From Pseudomonas sputi (GTDB lineage Bacteria; Pseudomonadota; Gammaproteobacteria; Pseudomonadales; Pseudomonadaceae), in NCBI RefSeq assembly GCF_021603585.1, contig NZ_BQHI01000041.1, forward strand, positions 1 through 37,670: 37,670 bases of DNA, read 5' to 3'. Made by a program: the position numbers and the translations under genes. Each line of letters starts with the position of its first letter. Position 1 is the stretch's first letter. Shown piece by piece: positions 1 to 9,124 of this stretch. Below the pieces are notes generated by a model. That model was not told where the DNA came from, made no database searches, and saw nothing but the letters and a program-made list of their open reading frames with translations.

Positions 1-30
1 AAAAGGAAGGAAAGTATTAATATCGCGCAT

Positions 31-92
31 AAGAACGCCGGTTTGTTAGATGTGTTTGCTCGCACGAACATCATCAACCAAATCGGCGTTCT
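31..92. other. Long imperfect inverted repeat (hairpin)
   Basis: The arms at 31-54 and 69-92 pair with ten perfect outer bases (AAGAACGCCG against CGGCGTTCTT) and then a mismatched inner part, leaving a loop of about 14 bases. There is no long T run on either side, so it is not a textbook terminator. It lies beyond the mltD terminator and could be a processed RNA structure, a repeat-family copy, or the tail structure of a gene outside the window. Only the pairing is seen; the role is unknown. Confidence 0.5.
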
Positions 93-126
93 TGTTTCTA
101 TGTTTCCCGGGATTCCGTGAAGAACC

Positions 127-154
127 AAAAAAAAGCCCCTGAATTTCAGGGGCT
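127..154 (-). terminator. Rho-independent terminator of mltD
   Basis: Arms AGCCCCTGA (134-142) and TCAGGGGCT (146-154) form a GC-rich stem. On the minus strand it is followed by a run of T residues (the A run at 127-134 of the plus strand). It begins a few bases after the mltD stop codon. Confidence 0.9.
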
Positions 155-159
155 CCTTG

Positions 160-1635
160 TCAGTGCGGCTGGTAGACCGTGAGCATCTGCCCAGGCTTGA
201 GCGCCTTGCCGGCGCTCGGGTTCCAGCGCTTGAGGTGCTGCATTTCGACGTTGAAACGCTTGGCCACCACGTACAGCGTGTCGCCGCGTTTGACTTTGTA
301 CTGGGTCTGTTTACCGTCGTCCTTTTCTCTGGTCTTGCTGCTGGTCTTGCTGTTGGCCGCGATGACCGTATTGATGCGACCGCCACTGTTACGCGCCGGC
401 TTGCGTTTGGTGGTGTCCTGCATGACCAGGGTCTGGCCCACCTTGAGGTTGTTTCCGGTCAGTTTGTTCCAGCGTTGCAGGTCCTTGACCGCGACCTTGT
501 TGGCCTTGGCGATGGAACCGAGGTTGTCGCCGCGCTTGACCCGATAGGCGCGCTTGGCCTGGGCGATTTCGCTCGGATCGGCGCCTTCGAATACCGGTTT
601 GAGCGAACGCGGGCTGATCAGCTCTTCAGGACGCATGGTCTGCAGGCTGGCGGTCAGCAACTGTGCCTTGGAGGTCGGCACCAGCAGGTGCTGCGGGCCG
701 TCGATGGTAGTGCGCTGCTTGAACGCCGGGTTGAGCTGGAACAGCTCGTCTTCGTCGATGTTGGCCACCGCTGCAACCTTGGACAGGTCCATGCGCTGGT
801 TGATTTCGACGACCTGGAAATACGGTTCGTTGGCGATCGGGTTGAGGTTCACGCCATAGGCTTCAGGTGTCAGGACCACTTGCGAGAGCGCCAGCAGTTT
901 CGGCACATAAGCCTGGGTTTCCGCCGGCAGCGGCAGGTTCCAGTAATCGGTCGGCAGGCCGAGCTTTTCGTTGCGCTCGATGGCGCGGCTGACCGTGCCT
1001 TCACCGGCGTTGTACGCGGCCAGTGCCAGCAGCCAGTCACCGTTGAACATGTCGTGCAGGCGGGTCAGGTAGTCCATTGCGGCCGTGGTCGAGGCGGTAA
1101 TGTCGCGACGGCCATCGTAGAAACGGGTCTGGCGCAGGTTGAAGTAGCGCCCGGTGGACGGGATGAACTGCCAGAGGCCCACTGCGTTGGCGCGGGAATA
1201 GGCCATCGGGTTGTAGGCACTTTCGATGACCGGCAGCAGCGCCAGTTCCAGCGGCATGTTGCGTTCTTCGAGGCGCTCGACGATGTAATGAATGTAGAGA
1301 CTGCCGCGTTCGCCGGCGTTTTCGAGAAAGGACGGGTTACTGGCGAACCACAGGCGCTGTTGCTCGATGCGCGGGTTCACGCCCAGACCTTCTTGCAGCT
1401 GGAAACCGTTGCGCATGCGCTCCCAGATGTCCTGAGGCACCTGCGGGCTGGGCTTTTCCGACAACCAGATGGGCTTCTGCTTGGCTCGCGCAGCCATGTT
1501 CGGCGTATGCGTCGCTTCAGTCTGCGGAGCATGGCTGGAACAGCCCGCCAGCGTGGCGGACACAGCCACCGCGATGACTTGCGCCAGGCGGGTCAATGCA
1601 TCTGAATTGACGGACTTACGTATGGATGACGACAT
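160..1635 (-). CDS. mltD: Membrane-bound lytic murein transglycosylase D
   Basis: This 491-residue lipoprotein cleaves peptidoglycan glycan strands and forms 1,6-anhydro-muropeptides in the periplasm. The signal segment ends in a lipobox (LAGC, Cys32), giving a lipid anchor. A family GH23 catalytic domain follows, with the motif PVIESAYNP holding the catalytic Glu, then GLWQFIPSTGR and ALAAYNAGEGTV. Two C-terminal LysM repeats (starting YRVKRGDNL and YKVKRGDTL) bind glycan. The ATG at 1635 is preferred to an upstream TTG at 1659, because it puts the signal peptide at the N terminus. gloB lies about 100 bases upstream on the same strand, as in P. aeruginosa. A strong terminator follows. The family call is firm. 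Confidence 0.95.
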   Translation of the reverse strand: MSSSIRKSVNSDALTRLAQVIAVAVSATLAGCSSHAPQTEATHTPNMAARAKQKPIWLSEKPSPQVPQDIWERMRNGFQLQEGLGVNPRIEQQRLWFASNPSFLENAGERGSLYIHYIVERLEERNMPLELALLPVIESAYNPMAYSRANAVGLWQFIPSTGRYFNLRQTRFYDGRRDITASTTAAMDYLTRLHDMFNGDWLLALAAYNAGEGTVSRAIERNEKLGLPTDYWNLPLPAETQAYVPKLLALSQVVLTPEAYGVNLNPIANEPYFQVVEINQRMDLSKVAAVANIDEDELFQLNPAFKQRTTIDGPQHLLVPTSKAQLLTASLQTMRPEELISPRSLKPVFEGADPSEIAQAKRAYRVKRGDNLGSIAKANKVAVKDLQRWNKLTGNNLKVGQTLVMQDTTKRKPARNSGGRINTVIAANSKTSSKTREKDDGKQTQYKVKRGDTLYVVAKRFNVEMQHLKRWNPSAGKALKPGQMLTVYQPH

Positions 1636-1734
1636 TGGCTGGAAGTAAGTTCCGGGCAAAAATGTCGGGCGATTCTAGAAAGCGCACCCCCTGCGGTCAA
1701 CCATTCAGAATTTTTGTACCAGGCGGCGAGCCGC

Positions 1735-2502
1735 TCAGAACGTATCTTTCCATGCCCTCAGAGCTGCAAAAACCTCACTCGGCGCCCGGTTTTGAGGGCC
1801 GTTCCGTTCGTCCACTTTTTGTGTAACTAATATTTCACCGGTGCGCAAAAACGGGTTTGTGAGTTTTTCCAGGGCGAGGGTCGAGGGCAGGGTCATGACG
1901 CCGCTTGCACGTTGCTGGCTGACTTTTTCCAGACGGGCGGCAATGTCCCGGTTGTCCGGCTCCACGGCGGCGGCGAATTTCAGATTGCTCAGGGTGTATT
2001 CGTGGGTGCAGTAGACCAACGTGTCCTCGGGCAGCGCCGCCAGTCGGCTCAACGACTGGTGCATCTGTTGCGGCGTGCCTTCGAACAGACGGCCGCAGCC
2101 GGCAGCGAACAGGGTGTCGCCACAGAACAGCAGGCCGTGATGGTAGTAGGCGATGTGTCCCAGGGTGTGGCCGGGCACGGCATGGACGTTGAAGTCCCAG
2201 CCGAGCACGCGCACCGTGTCGTTGTCCTTGAGGGCCACGTCCCGCCCCGGAATGTTTTCGCTGGCCGGTCCGTAGACCGTGGCGCCGGTGGCCTTTTTCA
2301 GCGTCTCGACGCCGCCGACATGGTCGTGGTGATGGTGAGTGATGAGGATGTCGCCCAGCACCCAGCCCGGATGCGCGTCGAGCCACGCCTGCACGGGGGC
2401 GGCATCCCCCGGATCGACCACCGCGCATCGCTGGGTGGCATGATCCTGTAACAACCAGATGTAGTTGTCGGTGAAGGCGGGCAGGGCACTGATCTGTATC
2501 AT
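1735..2502 (-). CDS. gloB: Hydroxyacylglutathione hydrolase (glyoxalase II)
   Basis: This 255-residue metallo-beta-lactamase-fold enzyme hydrolyses S-lactoylglutathione to lactate and glutathione, the second step of methylglyoxal detoxification in the cytosol. The metal-binding motif THHHHDH is at residues 55-61, and downstream metal-ligand segments VPGHTLGHI and [13 protein letters not shown] are present. Length matches the family. The frame is open upstream, but the ATG at 2502 ([14 protein letters not shown]) gives the family N terminus. The gene is divergent from the methyltransferase-like gene, with only about 65 bases between the starts, so the promoters must be packed together or overlap. 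Confidence 0.96.
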   Translation of the reverse strand: MIQISALPAFTDNYIWLLQDHATQRCAVVDPGDAAPVQAWLDAHPGWVLGDILITHHHHDHVGGVETLKKATGATVYGPASENIPGRDVALKDNDTVRVLGWDFNVHAVPGHTLGHIAYYHHGLLFCGDTLFAAGCGRLFEGTPQQMHQSLSRLAALPEDTLVYCTHEYTLSNLKFAAAVEPDNRDIAARLEKVSQQRASGVMTLPSTLALEKLTNPFLRTGEILVTQKVDERNGPQNRAPSEVFAALRAWKDTF

Positions 2503-2567
2503 CGTCGAATTCGCCAAGCGGGTAACATTGGCGCATCTTAGAGGTTCCTGGCGTGTTGGAGAATGCA

Positions 2568-3326
2568 ATGATCGATAAAGCGTTCGCTCAGGCCGATCCT
2601 GACTGGCTGGCCCTGATCGGGGCCGCCCGTGAATGGCTGTCCGGCCCCCTCGGGCAATTTCTGCTGGATGAAGAACGGCGCATGCTCGAAGACGAGCTGG
2701 GGCGGTTCTTCGGCGGCTATCTGGTGCATTACGGCCCGTCCGCCGAAACACCGCCGTCGGCGCCGCAGGTGCAGCGCAATGTGCGGCTCGGCGCGCCGTT
2801 GCCGGGCGTGGAGATCGTCTGCGAAGAACAGGCCTGGCCGTTGAGCGAGCACGCCGCCGACGTGGTGGTGTTGCAGCATGGCCTGGATTTCTGCCTGTCG
2901 CCCCATGGTCTTCTGCGCGAAGCGGCCAGCAGCGTGCGCCCCGGCGGGCATCTGCTGATCGTCGGCATCAACCCCTGGAGCACCTGGGGACTGCGCCATG
3001 TGTTCGCCCATGACGCCTTGCGTCGGGCGCGCTGCATCTCGCCGTCACGGGTGGCGGACTGGCTCAACCTGCTGGGCTTTGCGCTGGAGAAACGCCGCTT
3101 CGGGTGCTATCGTCCGCCGCTCGCGTCACCCAAGTGGCAGGCCCGCCTGGCCGGCTGGGAACGCAAGGCCGGCGACTGGCAACTGTCGGGCGGCGGCTTC
3201 TATTTACTGGTCGCGCGCAAGATCGTGGTCGGTCTGCGTCCGGTGCGTCAGGAACGTCGCGAGCCGATGGGCAAGCTGATCCCGCTGCCGATGGCCAAGG
3301 TCAATCGTCGGCGTATCGAACCGTAA
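2568..3326 (+). CDS. Methyltransferase-like protein (class I SAM fold, degenerate)
   Basis: This 252-residue protein resembles the C-terminal half of type-11 class I methyltransferases: an acidic/hydrophobic strand [11 protein letters not shown] (residues 98-108), then [11 protein letters not shown] (123-133), followed by a [10 protein letters not shown]-type segment. The glycine-rich SAM loop (motif I, GxGxG) that should precede this is not visible, so catalysis is uncertain. The ATG at 2568 has a GGAG at 2558-2561 with good spacing; a GTG at 2553 is the alternative. It sits between gloB and rnhA, the same place as its P. aeruginosa counterpart. The substrate is unknown. Confidence 0.85.
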   Translation: MIDKAFAQADPDWLALIGAAREWLSGPLGQFLLDEERRMLEDELGRFFGGYLVHYGPSAETPPSAPQVQRNVRLGAPLPGVEIVCEEQAWPLSEHAADVVVLQHGLDFCLSPHGLLREAASSVRPGGHLLIVGINPWSTWGLRHVFAHDALRRARCISPSRVADWLNLLGFALEKRRFGCYRPPLASPKWQARLAGWERKAGDWQLSGGGFYLLVARKIVVGLRPVRQERREPMGKLIPLPMAKVNRRRIEP

Positions 3327-3417
3327 ACCTTCTTTTATTTGTGGCCGGGTGTATCCCGGCCTCGGTCATTGTCGATCCGTGATCGGCGAGGCCACGCATT
3401 TTTCTGGATAGATTGGC

Positions 3418-3879
<462 letters not shown>

Positions 3880-3961
3880 GTCCTTGCGACTGAAACACTC
3901 CCGGCGAGCGTGTTAACATCGCCGCTTTTGTACGATTGACCCCGTTGAGAGCTGAACACTG

Positions 3962-4720
3962 ATGGCCACCAGATCCGTTGTACTCGATACCGAAACCACC
4001 GGCATGCCGGTGACCGACGGCCACCGGATTATCGAAATCGGTTGTGTCGAGCTGATCGGTCGACGCCTGACGGGCCGGCACTTTCACGTGTACCTGCAAC
4101 CGGATCGCGAGAGTGACGAAGGCGCGATCGCCGTTCACGGCATCACCAACGAATTCCTGGTCGGCAAGCCGCGCTTCGCCGAAGTGGCCGACGAGTTCTT
4201 CGAGTTCATCAACGGCGCGCAGCTGATCATCCATAACGCGGCGTTCGACGTCGGCTTCATCAACAACGAATTCGCCCTGATGGGCCAGCAGGATCGCGCG
4301 GACATCACGCAGCACTGCACGATCCTCGACACCCTGATGATGGCCCGGGAACGTCACCCGGGTCAGCGCAACAGCCTCGATGCCCTGTGCAAACGCTACG
4401 GCGTCGACAACTCCGGCCGTGAGCTGCACGGCGCGTTGCTCGACTCGGAGATTCTCGCCGACGTCTACCTGACCATGACCGGTGGCCAGACCAGCCTTTC
4501 GCTGGCCGGCAACGCCTCCGACGGCAATGGCACGGGCGAGGGCGCGGACAACTCGGCCACCGAAATCCGCCGTCTGCCGGCGGATCGCAAACCGGGGCGG
4601 ATCATTCGCGCCACTGAAGCCGAGCTGGCCGAACATCAGGTGCGCCTGGAAATCATCGCCAAGTCGGCCGGCGCGCCAGCGCTGTGGACTCAGCTGCTGG
4701 AAGCCGAAGCCCAGGCGTAA
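3962..4720 (+). CDS. dnaQ: DNA polymerase III epsilon subunit (3'-5' proofreading exonuclease)
   Basis: This 252-residue proofreading subunit of the replicase core is a DEDDh exonuclease. The catalytic residues are visible: Asp9 and Glu11 in VVLDTETTG, Asp96 in HNAAFDVGF, and His156 and Asp161 in LHGALLDSEILA. The C-terminal tail after about residue 185 is the part that contacts the alpha subunit in this family. A strong terminator starts eight bases after the stop, so the transcript ends here and ldcA needs its own promoter. Confidence 0.97.
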   Translation: MATRSVVLDTETTGMPVTDGHRIIEIGCVELIGRRLTGRHFHVYLQPDRESDEGAIAVHGITNEFLVGKPRFAEVADEFFEFINGAQLIIHNAAFDVGFINNEFALMGQQDRADITQHCTILDTLMMARERHPGQRNSLDALCKRYGVDNSGRELHGALLDSEILADVYLTMTGGQTSLSLAGNASDGNGTGEGADNSATEIRRLPADRKPGRIIRATEAELAEHQVRLEIIAKSAGAPALWTQLLEAEAQA

Positions 4721-4727
4721 GGCACAG

Positions 4728-4773
4728 AAGGATCGTCCGCACACCCAGTCCGTGTTCGGACGATCCTTTTTTT
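4728..4773 (+). terminator. Rho-independent terminator after dnaQ
   Basis: The stem AAGGATCGTCCG (4728-4739) pairs with CGGACGATCCTT (4757-4768). The inner ACAC/GTGT pairs lengthen it, and seven T residues close the run. Confidence 0.93.
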
Positions 4774-4873
4774 GGCAGTACTGACAACTGGCCACCCTCG
4801 CCACATCCGCTCCGACCCTCTACCCTGAGGACATTGGCAGATCACTCTCCGCCGCCTCAGGACACTGAGCCTC

Positions 4874-7129
4874 ATGTACAAAGATTTGAAGTTCCCGGTG
4901 TTGATCGTCCACCGCGACATCAAGGCCGACACGGTTGCCGGTGAACGCATTCGCGGTATCGCCCGAGAGCTGGAGCTGGAAGGTTTCAGTATCGTTTCGG
5001 CCACGGACTACACCGAAGGCCGGCTCGTGGCGTCGACCCACCATGGTCTGGCGTGCATGCTGATCGCCGCCGAAGATGCCAGCACCAACTCCCATCTGTT
5101 GCAGAACATGGCCGAACTGATCGGTCTGGCCCGGGTACGGGCGCCGGATCTGCCGATCTTTGCCCTTGGTGAGCAAGTCACCCTGGAAAACGCCCCGGCC
5201 GATGCCATGGCCGAGCTCAACCAGTTGCGCGGCATTCTCTACCTGTTCGAAGACACGGTGCCGTTTCTCGCCCGGCAGGTGGCGCGGGCGGCGCGCAAGT
5301 ACCTGGACGGCCTGCTGCCGCCATTCTTCAAGGCGCTGGTGCAGCACACCGCCGATTCCAATTATTCCTGGCACACCCCGGGGCATGGCGGCGGGGTGGC
5401 GTATCACAAGAGTCCGGTGGGGCAGGCGTTTCACCAGTTCTTTGGGGAAAACACCCTGCGCTCGGACCTGTCGGTTTCGGTGCCGGAGCTGGGGTCGCTG
5501 CTCGATCACACCGGGCCGCTGGCCGAGGCAGAAGCGAGGGCCGCGCGCAATTTCGGCGCCGATCACACCTTTTTCGTGATCAATGGCACCTCGACCGCCA
5601 ACAAGATCGTCTGGCACTCGATGGTTGGCCGCGATGATCTGGTGCTGGTGGACCGCAACTGCCACAAGTCGGTGTTGCACGCGATCATCATGACCGGCGC
5701 GATTGCGCTGTATCTGTGCCCGGAGCGCAACGAACTGGGCATCATCGGCCCGATTCCGCTCAGTGAATTCAGTCGCGAATCGATCCAGGCCAAGATCGAT
5801 GCCAGCCCGTTGACCAAGGGCCGCGAACCGAAAGTCAAACTGGCGGTGATCACCAACTCCACCTACGACGGCCTCTGTTACAACGCCGAACTGATCAAGC
5901 AGAGCCTGGGCAACAGCGTCGAAGTCCTGCATTTCGACGAAGCCTGGTACGCCTACGCGGCGTTTCACGAATTTTTTGCCGGCCGCTACGGCATGGCCAC
6001 CTCGCGCAGCGAGGACAGTCCGCTGGTGTTTACCACCCATTCCACCCACAAACTGTTGGCGGCGTTCAGTCAGGCTTCGATGATTCATGTGCAGGATGGT
6101 GGCGCGCGGCAACTGGATCGCGACCGGTTCAACGAAGCCTTCATGATGCACATCTCGACGTCGCCGCAGTACAGCATCATCGCCTCGCTGGACGTGGCGT
6201 CGGCGATGATGGAAGGACCGGCCGGGCGTTCGCTGCTGCAGGAAACTTTCGATGAAGCCCTGAGCTTTCGCCGGGCCCTGGCCAATCTGCGCCAGCACAT
6301 CGCCGCTGACGACTGGTGGTTCTCGATCTGGCAGCCGCCGGGTGTGGAGGGCATCGACCGGGTGCAGACCGAGGACTGGCTGCTGCAACCCGACGCGGAC
6401 TGGCACGGTTTCGGCGAGGTCGGCGACGACTACGTACTGCTCGATCCGATCAAGGTCACTTTGGTCATGCCGGGCCTGACCGCTGGCGGCGCCTTAAGTG
6501 ACAAGGGTATTCCGGCGGCAGTGGTCAGCCGTTTCCTCTGGGAGCGCGGGCTGGTGGTGGAGAAAACCGGCCTGTATTCATTTCTGGTGCTGTTCTCCAT
6601 GGGCATCACCAAGGGCAAGTGGAGCACGCTGCTCACCGAACTGCTGGAGTTCAAGCGCAGCTACGACGCCAACGTCAGTCTCGACACCTGCCTGAAATGT
6701 GTCGCCCAGGAAGATCCTGTGCGCTATCGCGGCATGGGCCTGCGCGATCTGTGCGATCAACTCCACGCCTGCTACCGCAGCAACGCCACCGCCAAACACC
6801 TCAAGCGCATGTACACGGTGCTGCCGGAAATTGCGATGAAACCGGCCCACGCCTACGATCAGCTGGTGCGCGGCGAAGTCGAGGCGGTGCCAATCGACGC
6901 GCTGGAAGGCCGGGTGGCGGCGGTGATGCTGGTGCCGTACCCGCCGGGCATTCCGCTGATCATGCCGGGCGAACGCTTTACCGAATCCACGCGCTCGATC
7001 ATCGAATACCTCAGGTTTGCCCGCACGTTCGATGCAACGTTTCCGGGGTTCGTGGTCGATGTGCACGGTCTGCAACACGAAGATGAGGGCAATGGACGGC
7101 AATACACCGTCGATTGCGTCAAGGAATGA
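4874..7129 (+). CDS. ldcA: Lysine/arginine/ornithine decarboxylase (LdcA type)
   Basis: This 751-residue PLP enzyme of the acid-inducible fold-type-I decarboxylase family has an N-terminal response-regulator-like wing domain (about 1-130). The PLP-dependent core has the Schiff-base lysine Lys393 in THSTHKLLAAFSQ, with HFDEAWYAYA upstream as the aspartate that contacts the pyridine nitrogen. A C-terminal domain follows. The length and its place after dnaQ match P. aeruginosa LdcA, a lysine decarboxylase that makes cadaverine. Lysine as substrate is inferred from that match; arginine or ornithine cannot be excluded by eye. A GNAT gene follows closely and could be co-transcribed. No terminator is seen between them. 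Confidence 0.93.
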   Translation: MYKDLKFPVLIVHRDIKADTVAGERIRGIARELELEGFSIVSATDYTEGRLVASTHHGLACMLIAAEDASTNSHLLQNMAELIGLARVRAPDLPIFALGEQVTLENAPADAMAELNQLRGILYLFEDTVPFLARQVARAARKYLDGLLPPFFKALVQHTADSNYSWHTPGHGGGVAYHKSPVGQAFHQFFGENTLRSDLSVSVPELGSLLDHTGPLAEAEARAARNFGADHTFFVINGTSTANKIVWHSMVGRDDLVLVDRNCHKSVLHAIIMTGAIALYLCPERNELGIIGPIPLSEFSRESIQAKIDASPLTKGREPKVKLAVITNSTYDGLCYNAELIKQSLGNSVEVLHFDEAWYAYAAFHEFFAGRYGMATSRSEDSPLVFTTHSTHKLLAAFSQASMIHVQDGGARQLDRDRFNEAFMMHISTSPQYSIIASLDVASAMMEGPAGRSLLQETFDEALSFRRALANLRQHIAADDWWFSIWQPPGVEGIDRVQTEDWLLQPDADWHGFGEVGDDYVLLDPIKVTLVMPGLTAGGALSDKGIPAAVVSRFLWERGLVVEKTGLYSFLVLFSMGITKGKWSTLLTELLEFKRSYDANVSLDTCLKCVAQEDPVRYRGMGLRDLCDQLHACYRSNATAKHLKRMYTVLPEIAMKPAHAYDQLVRGEVEAVPIDALEGRVAAVMLVPYPPGIPLIMPGERFTESTRSIIEYLRFARTFDATFPGFVVDVHGLQHEDEGNGRQYTVDCVKE

Positions 7130-7143
7130 GGGCTTTTCCGAGT

Positions 7144-7758
7144 ATGCAACCGGTCATGAATCCGAAATACCCAGGGTTGTCGGTGCGGGTCGCCGACGAC
7201 GGTTTTGCCGCGTATATCTGGGGCAGCGATTTCAGTTTCGAAGTGGCCGCCTACGGCGCGGCCGAAATCGGCAAACCCGTGGCGCAGTGGGCTGTGACGC
7301 CCATCGTGCCGTATCGCAAGTGCTACGGCATCGATCCGGAGGAGTTCAGCAGTTTTCGCGATGCTGCCGACAGCGCGATTTTCATGGCGTATCTGGAAGA
7401 CGAGCCGGTCGGTCACCTGGTGATCAGCACCAACTGGAACGGGTTCGCCCATATCGATGAACTGGCGGTGCACGCTCCGGCGCGGCGCCATGGTGTGGCC
7501 AAGGCCTTGCTGGATGTGGCGCAGTTCTGGAGCCGCAAGAAAAAGCTGCCGGGGATCATGCTCGAAACCCAGAACAACAACCTCGGCGCCTGTCGTCTGT
7601 ATGAGCGTTGCGGGTATGTGGTCGGCGGCATCGACCACCTGCGTTATCGCGGCATCGATCCGAACACCGCCGAAGTGGCGCTGTTCTGGTATCGATTGTT
7701 CGATAACCCGCTGGAGAACCCGATCAGTTCGCCAGCATCGCCTCGGCTTGTTCCGTGA
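7144..7758 (+). CDS. GNAT N-acetyltransferase, streptothricin acetyltransferase-like
   Basis: The protein (about 204 residues) has the GNAT acetyl-CoA site in ARRHGVAKALLDVA (R-x-x-G-x-A). Several segments match what I know of SatA streptothricin acetyltransferases: PYRKCYGID, STNWNGFAHIDELAV, GIMLETQNNNLGACRLYERC, GGIDHLRYRG and a final VALFWYRLF. SatA acetylates the beta-lysine part of streptothricin. The start is uncertain: ATG 7126 overlaps the ldcA stop as ATGA but has no spaced ribosome site; ATG 7144 has a GAGG upstream; ATG 7156 is also possible. The 3' end overlaps the convergent LysR gene by 35 bases. A link to lysine or cadaverine acetylation is inference from the neighbour. Confidence 0.88.
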   Translation: MQPVMNPKYPGLSVRVADDGFAAYIWGSDFSFEVAAYGAAEIGKPVAQWAVTPIVPYRKCYGIDPEEFSSFRDAADSAIFMAYLEDEPVGHLVISTNWNGFAHIDELAVHAPARRHGVAKALLDVAQFWSRKKKLPGIMLETQNNNLGACRLYERCGYVVGGIDHLRYRGIDPNTAEVALFWYRLFDNPLENPISSPASPRLVP

Positions 7759-8617
7759 CGATCCCGAGCAGCGTCTGAATCGCCGCGGACGGCGTGGCGT
7801 GTCTGAAAGTCAGGGCATAGAGGCTGATCGGCACTGCCGGCGACAACGGGCAGACGTCGAGTCCGGTCGCCCGTGCACCGAGGGCGGTGAACGGGTCGAC
7901 GATCGCCAGGCCTTCGCCGGCCTCGACCATGCTGCGCATCATCTGGTGGGTCTGCACCCGGGTCTGGACGGTCGGTGCGGGGCGCAGCGCCTGAAGTTTG
8001 TTTTCCAGGGCCGGGCTCAGCGGGTCCTGGCCTTCGAGACCGACCATCGCCTGGCCGGCCAGATCCTGCAGGGAAATGTATTTCTGCTTCGGTTGCAGCC
8101 AGCCGTGGGGCGCGAGCAATTGCAACTTGCCCTGGGCCAGCGGCTGGCAATGAATGTCGGGGTGTTGTGGATCGTGCAGGCTCAGGCCCAGGTCACTGTC
8201 GCGCAGCAGTAGATGTCGGACGATGTCGCGGGTCGGTTCGCTGAGCAGGGTGCAGGGTACGTCGGGCAGGCGCCGGCGCAGGGCGGCGAGGCTTTGCGGC
8301 AGCAGTTGCTGGGCCAGCGGTGGGGTGCCGATGATCCGCAGGGGCGGGGCGAGGTATTGTTTGAGACTGCTGGCCAGCCGTTGCACCGGCTCCAGCGCTT
8401 CATAGATGTGGCCGATCTCGACTTGCAGCGCCCGGGCCTCCGGGGTCGGCTGAAGTCGTCCGCGTACGCTGGCGAACAGCATGAAACCGAGCTGACTCTC
8501 GGCTTCGCGCAAACGCTCCTCGACCTCGGGCGCCGGTAGTTGCAGCCATTCGGCGGCGGTGCCGATGTGACCGGTCTGCAAAAGCGCCTGAATCACTTCG
8601 ATATGACGTAAACGCAT
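7724..8617 (-). CDS. LysR-family transcriptional regulator
   Basis: This 297-residue protein has an N-terminal winged helix-turn-helix (about 1-60, MRLRHIEVIQALLQTGHIGT and a following LREAESQLGFMLF segment) and a two-lobed periplasmic-binding-like effector domain (about 90-297). The helix-turn-helix departs somewhat from the LysR consensus (AAEWLQLPAPEVEERL), but the position and layout fit. It runs convergent to the GNAT gene and overlaps its end. LysR targets are often divergent neighbours; upstream of it lies only the 78-residue gene on the same strand, so the target and effector are unknown. Confidence 0.9.
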   Translation of the reverse strand: MRLRHIEVIQALLQTGHIGTAAEWLQLPAPEVEERLREAESQLGFMLFASVRGRLQPTPEARALQVEIGHIYEALEPVQRLASSLKQYLAPPLRIIGTPPLAQQLLPQSLAALRRRLPDVPCTLLSEPTRDIVRHLLLRDSDLGLSLHDPQHPDIHCQPLAQGKLQLLAPHGWLQPKQKYISLQDLAGQAMVGLEGQDPLSPALENKLQALRPAPTVQTRVQTHQMMRSMVEAGEGLAIVDPFTALGARATGLDVCPLSPAVPISLYALTFRHATPSAAIQTLLGIVTEQAEAMLAN

Positions 8618-8702
8618 GCGTGAAGTCCATGTCCGGCCGTTGGGGTCAGTGGCTGAATCCTACCCCAACTCGGCGCGGATGACTTCTGCTCATAACGATC
8701 GG

Positions 8703-8939
8703 TTATGAAGCGACCGATGGCTCGGCTTCGCGGATCAGGGTGATGCCCGACTGAACCAGCAGAAACTCGTTGTCGTCGATTTTGTTGACGCGGTCGCCAA
8801 TCGCCAGTTTGTAGGTGGTAACGGGCTCCGTGCCGGTAAAACCGTCTGCCGACGGGTTGGATTCCTGGAACTCATGCACGGAATAAACGCGGCCTTCCGC
8901 ATCTCTTGCATGGAACTGACCGACGAGTACTGCTGCCAT
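8703..8939 (-). CDS. Conserved small protein of unknown function (78 residues)
   Basis: I do not recognise a named family. The sequence is soluble and acidic with no signal peptide, membrane segment or cysteine. It begins MAAVLVGQFHARDAEGRVYS and has alternating hydrophobic residues that suggest a small beta-rich domain. A GAGG ribosome site lies about 10 bases before the ATG on the minus strand. The gene is transcribed towards lysR with about 85 bases between them. It is divergent from the FMN reductase, so a shared control region at 8940-9124 is possible. Confidence 0.75.
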   Translation of the reverse strand: MAAVLVGQFHARDAEGRVYSVHEFQESNPSADGFTGTEPVTTYKLAIGDRVNKIDDNEFLLVQSGITLIREAEPSVAS

Positions 8940-9124
8940 CTGCTTAGAACCTCTGGAGATAAAACGCTTGATTTGCGGCTTGGTAGACCGTCATCGAGCT
9001 TGGTAAGTTTTCCTACAGGGAAAAAATATTCCAGACGCGGGAAATAACCTTCGGCATCTGGTGGAATCGTCGCCGGATCATCTATAACTACTGGCTTCTC
9101 CCACGCACAGTCGAGAGTCTTCCA

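Noticed and set aside
157-1605. 482-codon plus-strand open frame opposite mltD
   Set aside because: It is the antisense shadow of a clear lytic transglycosylase, and its product shows no family features.
4820-6406. 528-codon minus-strand open frame opposite ldcA
   Set aside because: Antisense shadow of the decarboxylase; the composition is typical of reversed codons (many His, Arg, Gln).
8691-8707. Palindrome CATAAC-GATCG-GTTATG as a terminator
   Set aside because: A six-base A/T-rich stem with no T run; it also overlaps the stop codon of the 78-residue gene.
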